Shown here piece by piece: positions 58,844-64,000 of a DNA stretch of 64,000 bases. Below the pieces are notes generated by a model. That model did not search any database and was not told where the DNA came from. It saw only the letters and a list, made by a program, of their open reading frames with translations. The stretch spans positions 92,439 through 156,438 of the forward strand of contig NZ_QEHM01000012.1 in the NCBI RefSeq assembly GCF_003116585.1, in the 5' to 3' direction. Positions within the stretch are counted from its first letter, which is position 1, and every line of letters begins with the position of its first letter. The position numbers and the translations under genes are program-made. Origin of the DNA: Albibacillus kandeliae. Lineage in GTDB: Bacteria > Pseudomonadota > Alphaproteobacteria > Rhodobacterales > Rhodobacteraceae.

Positions 58844-59689
58844 TCAGACGCCACGCGTGATGCGCTCGACGGCGTCGTCGGTCCACCAGACGCCATTGGC
58901 GACCATGCGGAAGTTGATGATGGCGGCGAGATAGCCGTCGCCCTCCGGCACCTTGGCACCGGCAGTCGCGTCGCGAACCACAGCGACTTCGAAGCCAAGC
59001 TCCAGCAGCTCGTACAGGTGGGCCTGGGTGCAGAGGTTGGCCGACATCCCCGCAAGGATCACCTTGTCGATCCCGCGCTTGCGCAGCTGCAGGTTCAGGT
59101 CGTTCTGTGCCGGGCTGTAGACCTTGTGAGGCGAACAGATGACCGTCTCGCCGTCCTCGATGTAGGGCTTGTACTGCGGCATCCAGTCGGCCCCGGAACC
59201 CTGGAACCCGTCCAGCGACAAAGGACCGGGGCGGTCGAACATGCCGATGGCGTGCATCGTCTTTTCCAGCGTCCCCTCGAACGCCCACTTGTGGTCATGG
59301 GGATAGTAGTAATGGGGCGAGATGAACACGGGCATCCCGGCAGCCTTGGCCGCGACGAAGAGCCGTTCGATATTGTCGACGGTGCCCTGCTCCGTCACGC
59401 TTTCGCCGACGACACCCCAGGTCACCCCGTCCTCGGACAGAAAGTCGATCTGCGGGTCCGTGACCACCAGCGCGGTGCGGCCCGGGGTGATCTCCATGTC
59501 GACCTGGGGCAGCCCTGGCGTTTCGGGATCGGCATAAAGCTCCTTTGCTTCCGGTGTCGCAGCCTGCGCCGATGCGGCACCCAGGCTGACGGCACCGGCG
59601 GCGGCGCCTGCCAGCAACCGGCGGCGCGCCATGTCAACGCGCTCCGGCGTGACATCGCATCCACAACTGTCGTGATGTTCATGTTCCAT
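58844..59689 (-). CDS. cysteine hydrolase of the isochorismatase family, Tat-exported
   Basis: A 281-residue enzyme. The N-terminus holds a His/Cys-rich stretch (MEHEHHDSCGCDV) and then a twin-arginine signal (ARRRLLAGAAAGAVSLGAASAQA). The isochorismatase fold has Asp78 in VVTDPQIDFL, Lys189 in PHKVYS and Cys220 in GMSANLCTQ, so the catalytic triad is complete. The C-terminal strand EVAVVRDATAG is usual. An unusual point is the metal-like His/Cys stretch before the Tat signal and the export itself; most relatives are cytosolic. The start at 59689 has GGAG 6 bases upstream. It probably hydrolyses an amide or ester in the periplasm. Confidence 0.88.
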   Translation of the reverse strand: MEHEHHDSCGCDVTPERVDMARRRLLAGAAAGAVSLGAASAQAATPEAKELYADPETPGLPQVDMEITPGRTALVVTDPQIDFLSEDGVTWGVVGESVTEQGTVDNIERLFVAAKAAGMPVFISPHYYYPHDHKWAFEGTLEKTMHAIGMFDRPGPLSLDGFQGSGADWMPQYKPYIEDGETVICSPHKVYSPAQNDLNLQLRKRGIDKVILAGMSANLCTQAHLYELLELGFEVAVVRDATAGAKVPEGDGYLAAIINFRMVANGVWWTDDAVERITRGV

Positions 59690-59878
59690 AATGGTCTCCA
59701 GTCTTGAGGTTTCGAAGTCAGGTCTTGAGGTCCGGCGGCGCGATCTCCGCACCGACGGGGTCTTTGACCGGGCCATCGCCCGGCCGCCCCGCAGCCCCGC
59801 GCGGGCGCACGGCAAGCGGGAATTCTGTTTTCTGGAAAGGAGGTTGGGCGTCGTCGCGCCCCTGAGCGGTCCGCGCGA

Positions 59879-60019
59879 TCAGCCCGCCCGCTGATCCTCC
59901 GCAAGGCTCACCAGCCGGCTACCCAGCGGCAAATGGCCGGGCAGGAGCAGGAACGAAACGGCCCCTGCAAGAACGGCTGCGGCAACCGCGGCGATCAAAG
60001 ACGACGTCATGTCCTTCAT
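59879..60019 (-). CDS. 46-residue small membrane protein
   Basis: A short gene with an ATG at 60019 and GGAG 8 bases upstream. It encodes 46 residues: a short start (MKDM), a membrane helix (SSLIAAVAAAVLAGAVSFLLL), then PGHLPLGSRLVSLAEDQRAG and a TGA stop. A good ribosome-binding site, a clear helix, and the position between the AraC gene (60099) and the hydrolase gene (59689) make it a likely real gene; these points raise it above chance. The two neighbours lie 79 and 189 bases away. Function unknown. Confidence 0.6.
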   Translation of the reverse strand: MKDMTSSLIAAVAAAVLAGAVSFLLLPGHLPLGSRLVSLAEDQRAG

Positions 60020-60098
60020 GTCGATTTCTCCTGTCTCTCGTCGTCAGCAAGGTCGCGGCCTGGTGGTGCGCGGCGCTGCTTGACCTGATGACAACAGG

Positions 60099-61193
60099 TT
60101 AGGAAATCGCAGGGCGCCCGGTATCGGCCCGGCCTGCCAGCCTTTGGGCCGCACCTGCCAAGCGGGCGATCCCGGGCACATGGCCCTGCCCGGCGAGGGT
60201 CCGGCGGTACTGCGCGGGCGACACGCCGACCGACCGCTTGAAGGCACGGCCAAAGGTGCTCTGCTCGGAAAACCCGGTCATGAACGCGATCTCGGCAATC
60301 GAGCGGTCCCCCTCTTCCAGAAGTTCCCGCGCGAGCTGCATCTGCGCCTCGCCCAGAACATCGCGAAAGGTCGTCCCCTCCTCCGCAAGGCGGCGGAAAA
60401 AGGTTCTCTCGCTCATCCCCATGTCGCGCGCGATCGCCGCCGCCTGCGGAATGCCCGAGCTGAGCGTGGCGGCGATGCGGCGCATGAGCTGGTCGTGCAG
60501 CAATCCCCCCTCGCACGGCAGATCGAGCGCGTCTTCCAACTGCCCCGTCAGAAACCCGCAGAGCCCCTCGTCGCCCAGACGGCTCTCCAGCGCCAGCGTG
60601 GCGCTGGACATGACGATGCCGTCTTCCCGGGCCCCGAAGGTCACCGGGCAGCCGAAGAAGGCGGCATAGCGCCGGGGATCACCAGCGCAGGCATGCCGGA
60701 ACGAGACTTCCTCGAAGGCGATGTCGAACCCCGCGATGCGGCGCAGCGACTTGACGACCCCGGCAAGCGCCCCTTCGTTGCGAAGAACCAGCGCCGGGTG
60801 ACTGGCCGTCAGCGGCTTGAGCGAAAGCGTCGCCAGCTCACCGCTCTCTTTCAGCGAATACACCGCGGTATCCGTCAAAACCTGAAAGTAGCGCTCCAGC
60901 CGGACGAGGCTGTCGCGCAGGGTCGGCGCTGTCTTGAGCGCAAATCCAAGAACGCCCAGTTGATCCGGTTCGAGCGCGTCGGCATAGGCCGCCACGAGCG
61001 CAAGCCGGTCGGGCTGACGGGTCATGAGCCAGCCCAACATCTCGAAGTAGCTCTGATCCTCGACCTTCCCATCCGCCCTCAGGCGCAGCCGATAGACCGT
61101 GGCCTCATCGGACCGGACCCTTCCATCCGGCAGGAGGGTCAGACCGACGGCACGCGCAAGGGCGTGGGTAAAGGCGGATGTGACGCTGGCCAT
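60099..61193 (-). CDS. AraC family transcriptional regulator (OruR/ArgR-like)
   Basis: A 364-residue regulator of the group with an N-terminal arabinose_bd-like domain (LGWLMTRQPDRLALVAAYADALEPDQLGVLGFALKTAPTLRDSLVRLERYFQVLTD). The C-terminal AraC domain has two HTH parts: AAAIARDMGMSERTFFRRLAEEGTTF and SIAEIAFMTGFSEQSTFGRAFKRSVGVSPAQYR. The start at 61193 has GGAG 6 bases upstream; the 61247 start is less likely. It is upstream of the peptide, cysteine hydrolase and YHS genes on the same strand, and may activate them. The inducer is unknown. Confidence 0.92.
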   Translation of the reverse strand: MASVTSAFTHALARAVGLTLLPDGRVRSDEATVYRLRLRADGKVEDQSYFEMLGWLMTRQPDRLALVAAYADALEPDQLGVLGFALKTAPTLRDSLVRLERYFQVLTDTAVYSLKESGELATLSLKPLTASHPALVLRNEGALAGVVKSLRRIAGFDIAFEEVSFRHACAGDPRRYAAFFGCPVTFGAREDGIVMSSATLALESRLGDEGLCGFLTGQLEDALDLPCEGGLLHDQLMRRIAATLSSGIPQAAAIARDMGMSERTFFRRLAEEGTTFRDVLGEAQMQLARELLEEGDRSIAEIAFMTGFSEQSTFGRAFKRSVGVSPAQYRRTLAGQGHVPGIARLAGAAQRLAGRADTGRPAIS

Positions 61194-61281
61194 CGCGGTC
61201 TCCAGATATGACTTCGGGGAAAAATCATGGGAATGAAAATGAAGCACCGCCCCGGGCGACCGGGGCGGCGTGCGCGTCGTG

Positions 61282-61875
61282 TCAGGACCGGAGAGAGCGT
61301 GCCTCCAACTCGGCGATCCGTTCGTTCAGCCTCGCGATCTCGGCGCCATACTCCGCGTCGGTGCGCCTCTGGGGGATATGCTTGGGGCAGTTCCAATCGA
61401 AGGCCTCGACCCTGATGATGGCCGCCCGCTCCGCCGGCGGGCCATCCGGCCGGTTCAGCGCGGCCACCACGTCCGGCGCCTCGGTGAAACTGACGCGCCC
61501 CAGGAGTTTCAGGCGGCGCCGCTGCGCAAAGTCTACCGCGAGGATCGAGACCCTGTCGTTGCCCCTGAGGTTGCCAAGACTGACATACTGCTTGTTGCCG
61601 GTGTAATCCGCATAGCCAATCGTCCTCGGGTCGATCACGCGCAGAAATCCGGGCGCCCCGCCCCGAAACTGGACATAGGGCCAGCCGGTCTCGCTCACCG
61701 TGGCCTGAAACACACCGTCCCGCGCCTCGATAAACGCGGCCTCCCGCGCCGTGAGCTCCGTGCCCCCATCGACCTCGTCCGAGAGCAGCCGGTCATAGAA
61801 CTCGTCCGATCCATGGCGCGCCTGCTCGCTGCGAACGCTCGGAGTGAACGCGAGTTTTGCATAGGCATAAGGCAT
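61282..61875 (-). CDS. pyridoxamine 5-phosphate oxidase-fold flavoprotein
   Basis: A 197-residue split-barrel FMN protein: FIEARDGVFQATVSETGWPYVQFRGGAPGFLRVIDPRTIGYADYTGNKQYVSLGNL is the typical conserved region, with RVSILAVDFAQRRRLKLLGR next. The tail is a short coiled segment (AEIARLNERIAELEARS). It starts at 61875 with AGGAGG 6 bases upstream. It follows the DUF1348 gene by 10 bases in an operon controlled by a divergent TetR gene. It probably reduces a small molecule using FMN; the substrate is unknown. Confidence 0.87.
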   Translation of the reverse strand: MPYAYAKLAFTPSVRSEQARHGSDEFYDRLLSDEVDGGTELTAREAAFIEARDGVFQATVSETGWPYVQFRGGAPGFLRVIDPRTIGYADYTGNKQYVSLGNLRGNDRVSILAVDFAQRRRLKLLGRVSFTEAPDVVAALNRPDGPPAERAAIIRVEAFDWNCPKHIPQRRTDAEYGAEIARLNERIAELEARSLRS

Positions 61876-61885
61876 GGCAATCCTC

Positions 61886-62350
61886 CTAGAGGCCAAGGTC
61901 GCCGAGGCCGGGATGATCCGCCGGGCGGACATCGCCCTCCCAGAACATCACCCGTTCCGCCACGCTGATCGGAAGGTCGTTGATCGATGCAATCCGGCGC
62001 TTCATCAGCCCGTCGCCGTCAAATTCCCAGTTCTCGTTGCCGTAGGCCCGGAACCACGATCCACTTTCATCACGGTACTCGTAGGCAAAGCGCACCGCGA
62101 TCCGGTGACCATCATGCGCCCAGAGCTCCTTGATCAGGCGATACTCCTGCTCCCGCGCCCATTTGCGCGAGAGAAAGGCGACGATCTGGTCGCGCCCGCT
62201 GAACCGTTCCGCCCGATTCCGCCACTGGCTATCAGGCGTATAGGCCAGGGCGACCTTCTCGGGATCGCGGCCGTTCCAGGCATCTTCGGCAAGCCGCACC
62301 TTCTGCGTTGCGGTCTCCGTGGTGAAGGGAGGGATCGGGGGACGGGTCAT
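61886..62350 (-). CDS. nuclear transport factor 2-like protein, DUF1348 family
   Basis: A 154-residue NTF2-fold protein: [78 protein letters not shown] is the DUF1348 core. Such proteins have a cone-shaped cavity and act as small hydrolases or isomerases; no function is established. The start at 62350 is chosen because the family begins there. It is the first gene of the divergent unit next to the TetR operators. It lies 10 bases before the PPOX gene. Confidence 0.87.
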   Translation of the reverse strand: MTRPPIPPFTTETATQKVRLAEDAWNGRDPEKVALAYTPDSQWRNRAERFSGRDQIVAFLSRKWAREQEYRLIKELWAHDGHRIAVRFAYEYRDESGSWFRAYGNENWEFDGDGLMKRRIASINDLPISVAERVMFWEGDVRPADHPGLGDLGL

Positions 62351-62403
62351 CTTGGTGTCTCTCTCATGTGAGGGCCATGCGCCCTGCTGCATCTCCAATA
62401 TAA

Positions 62404-62518
62404 ACAGACAGGTCTGTCTATTTGTCAAACCATATGACGCTGATGTGATCGCGCCCCTCCTAACCGTTATCTCTGGAAACCGGGCAAGAACTGCTTAATA
62501 TAAGACAGAACAGTCTGT
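62404..62518. promoter_or_regulatory. two TetR-type operator sites in a divergent promoter region
   Basis: Two copies of ACAGA-4 bases-TCTGT: ACAGACAGGTCTGT at 62404-62417 (inside a 20-bp palindrome 62401-62420) and ACAGAACAGTCTGT at 62505-62518. One is near the start of the DUF1348 gene, the other just before the TetR start. They are placed for control of both directions by the TetR protein at 62536. Confidence 0.78.
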
Positions 62519-62535
62519 TTATTCGGAGTAAATCT

Positions 62536-63108
62536 TTGGCCACCCGCCGCGATCACCTGATAGATACCGCCCTTCGGCTGTTCTACCAGCAGGGCTACCA
62601 CGCCACCGGGATCGACAGGATCCTCGCCGAATCGGGAGTCGCAAAGATGACTCTCTACAAGCATTTCCGGTCCAAGGACGAGCTGATCCTCGCCGCGCTC
62701 CAACTGCGCGACGAACGCTTCCGCAACTGGCTCATGGCCGAGATGGAGGCCGCTTCGCCGGACCCGGTCGAGCGCCTGCTGGCGATGTTCGACGCCCTTG
62801 AGCAGTGGTTTCTTGGCCGCGCGTTCAAGGGCCTCGGCTTTTCCGGCTGCGCCTTCATCAACGCCGCAAGCGAGTTTGCCGACCAGTCTCACCCAGCCCA
62901 CCGGCTCGCGGCCGAGCACAAGGTCCGGGTCGTCGAGTACCTCGAAAAGCTCTGCCGGGAGGCTGGCCTGACCGACCCAAGAACAACCGCCGAGCAACTC
63001 GCCCTGCTCAAGGAAGGCGCCATCGCCACCGCGCAGGTCAGAAACATGCCCGAGGCGGCGCAGTCAGCCAAACAAATGGCACGCGTGCTGCTCGCGGCAG
63101 CGGCCTGA
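62536..63108 (+). CDS. TetR family transcriptional regulator
   Basis: A 190-residue regulator. The start is TTG 62536, with GGAG 7 bases upstream. HTH: RRDHLIDTALRLFYQQGYHATGIDRILAESGVAKMTLYKHFRSKDELI. The C-terminal domain contains AFKGLGFSGCAFINAASEF and fits the TetR_C_33/YxaF-LmrA-like group that senses small hydrophobic compounds. A twin operator upstream matches its own promoter and that of the divergent DUF1348-PPOX pair, so it is likely a repressor of both. The inducer is unknown. Confidence 0.93.
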   Translation: MATRRDHLIDTALRLFYQQGYHATGIDRILAESGVAKMTLYKHFRSKDELILAALQLRDERFRNWLMAEMEAASPDPVERLLAMFDALEQWFLGRAFKGLGFSGCAFINAASEFADQSHPAHRLAAEHKVRVVEYLEKLCREAGLTDPRTTAEQLALLKEGAIATAQVRNMPEAAQSAKQMARVLLAAAA

Positions 63109-63237
63109 CGGAGCACCGGGCCCTATCGGCCCGCGAGCCAGGTCGCGACATCGAGATGGAACCGCATCGATGGCAGTGGCTGGCGGTGCTGGCAGACTAA
63201 TGCGAACCAGTCTCCATATCGCAGGAGAGCGGTTTCG

Positions 63238-63903
63238 TTATTCGGTGCAGAGGCCGCGCCACTCGGCCAGAGCGGCGACGCGGTTCGACTTGAAGTGGGA
63301 ACGACTGGAAACGCTGCGTTCCTGGTTGAAGTGATTGAAGACGGAGGCGTGCACGGCGACGAATTTCTTCAGACTTCGCATTTTCCGGAAACGGAGCATC
63401 GCCCGCTCACGTCGTCGGAACGGCAGGTGTGAATTCTCGGCCCTGTTGTTCGCCCGGCGACAAGTTTCGTGCCGCACGCCGGCGCCAATATCCCAGAGAG
63501 CGGCACCATAGGGCCCGAGGCGATCCGTCACGATTGCCTCCGGCCGGCAATGCTTGCGCATAGTTTTCATGAGGAATTTCAATGCGGCTTTCTTGTCGCG
63601 CGTCTTTATCACGAAACTTTCCAGCACCTCCCCCTCGTGATCAACGGCCCGCCAGAGGTAGTGCCGCTCACCATTGATTTTCACGAAGATCTCGTCCAGG
63701 TGCCACCGCTTTTGCGACCAGAAGCGCAAGCGCTCGGCACGTTTCTGCCGGATCTCGGACGCGAACATCGGGCCGAACCGGTGCCACCAAAACCGCACCG
63801 CCTCGCGGCTGACGTCGATGCCGCGCTCATGCAGAAGGTCTTCCACATTCCGCAGTGAGAGCGGGAACCGAACTGACCTGCCCCCTGCCGGTCCCTCATT
63901 CAT
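63238..63903 (-). CDS. IS6-family-type DDE transposase
   Basis: A 221-residue transposase. The DDE core is visible: Asp in RWHLDEIFVKINGERHYLWRAVDHEGEVLESFVIK, Asp in EAIVTDRLGPYGAAL, and the Glu region NNRAENSHLPFRRRERAMLRF, as in IS6/IS26-like and related alphaproteobacterial elements. The usual start of about 25 residues before FPLSLRNVEDLLHERGIDVSREAV is replaced by MNEGPAGGRSVR, so the N-terminus may be truncated or altered. It is the only mobile-element gene seen, and the element may run past the right edge. Terminal repeats were not confirmed. Confidence 0.88.
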   Translation of the reverse strand: MNEGPAGGRSVRFPLSLRNVEDLLHERGIDVSREAVRFWWHRFGPMFASEIRQKRAERLRFWSQKRWHLDEIFVKINGERHYLWRAVDHEGEVLESFVIKTRDKKAALKFLMKTMRKHCRPEAIVTDRLGPYGAALWDIGAGVRHETCRRANNRAENSHLPFRRRERAMLRFRKMRSLKKFVAVHASVFNHFNQERSVSSRSHFKSNRVAALAEWRGLCTE

Positions 63904-64000
63904 AACGAGAGTCTGCAGGTTGGGTTTGGGTATTCTGGTTCCCGATCTGGCGCAAGCTCGCCGGGCGCGGAGCCCTCAAGCTGCTCAAGCGCTCGGCGGG
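63904..64000. other. right-edge stretch, unresolved
   Basis: The last 97 bases show open frames on both strands but no start, signal or family that I can support. They could be the other end of the insertion element or the interrupted flanking gene. Confidence 0.3.

Noticed and set aside
63225..63911. Short TCGTTAT matches flanking the transposase gene as possible terminal repeats
   Set aside because: Seven shared bases are too few, and the right end may lie outside the window.
1..64000. tRNA, rRNA, CRISPR arrays and phage modules
   Set aside because: Gaps were read for cloverleaf stems, repeat arrays and structural phage genes and none were found. The holin-like protein at 20250 belongs to a family common outside phages.

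Overview
The window is GC-rich, gene-dense DNA from an alphaproteobacterium, most likely a Rhodobacterales (Roseobacter-group) species. This is inferred from two DctPQM TRAP transporters, a full Na+-translocating NADH:quinone oxidoreductase (Nqr) locus, a CYP116B-type self-sufficient P450, many GTG/TTG starts and the strong coding-strand bias. No rRNA, tRNA or CRISPR array was seen. One IS6-type transposase lies at the right edge.

Layout. 1-3.4 kb: end of a beta-hydroxyacid dehydrogenase followed by a TRAP uptake operon. 3.8-22.7 kb: an envelope/stress-like island with four beta-barrel or outer-membrane proteins, a BamA-like barrel, a lipoprotein, the DUF3300-DUF2950 pair, an eight-CXXCH cytochrome, a large MscS channel, two secreted proteins, a phospholipase D/cardiolipin synthase-like enzyme, a four-helix membrane protein, aquaporin Z, a DUF389 membrane protein and an ABC membrane domain lacking its ATPase. 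22.7-29.4 kb: a BMP-family nucleoside-type ABC transporter with an amidase, preceded by a palindrome matching the RutR consensus. 29.4-35.5 kb: a P450-reductase fusion in an operon with a second TRAP transporter, divergent from an IclR regulator. 35.6-37.4 kb: a porin-like protein, a small lipoprotein and an L,D-transpeptidase. 37.6-45.2 kb: nqrABCDEF on the minus strand, divergent from apbE-nqrM. 45.2-49.2 kb: CBS protein, a second phospholipase D protein, a PPOX flavoprotein and two overlapping small paralogues. 49.5-58.1 kb: a polyol/sugar-type ABC operon with two ATPases and a fused dihydroxyacetone kinase, divergent from a LacI regulator with two operator palindromes. 58.3-63.1 kb: an AraC-linked cysteine hydrolase/YHS cluster and a TetR-controlled NTF2/PPOX pair. 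63.2 kb to the end: the IS6 transposase.

Recurring logic. All four solute-binding-protein genes are followed by a 10-13 bp GC-rich stem-loop before the genes for the remaining transporter components. Both dctQ genes then start with TTG. This pattern would favour excess binding protein over membrane parts. Three divergent regulator/operon pairs carry readable palindromic sites (LacI type, TetR type and RutR type), which makes their regulons testable. I did not find a clearly new defence or mobile system. The best candidates for new biology are the envelope island with its octaheme cytochrome/MscS operon, the P450-TRAP catabolic unit, the dihydroxyacetone-kinase ABC operon of unknown substrate, the overlapping paralogue pair at 48.2-49.2 kb, and an unlisted 46-residue membrane peptide at 59.9 kb.
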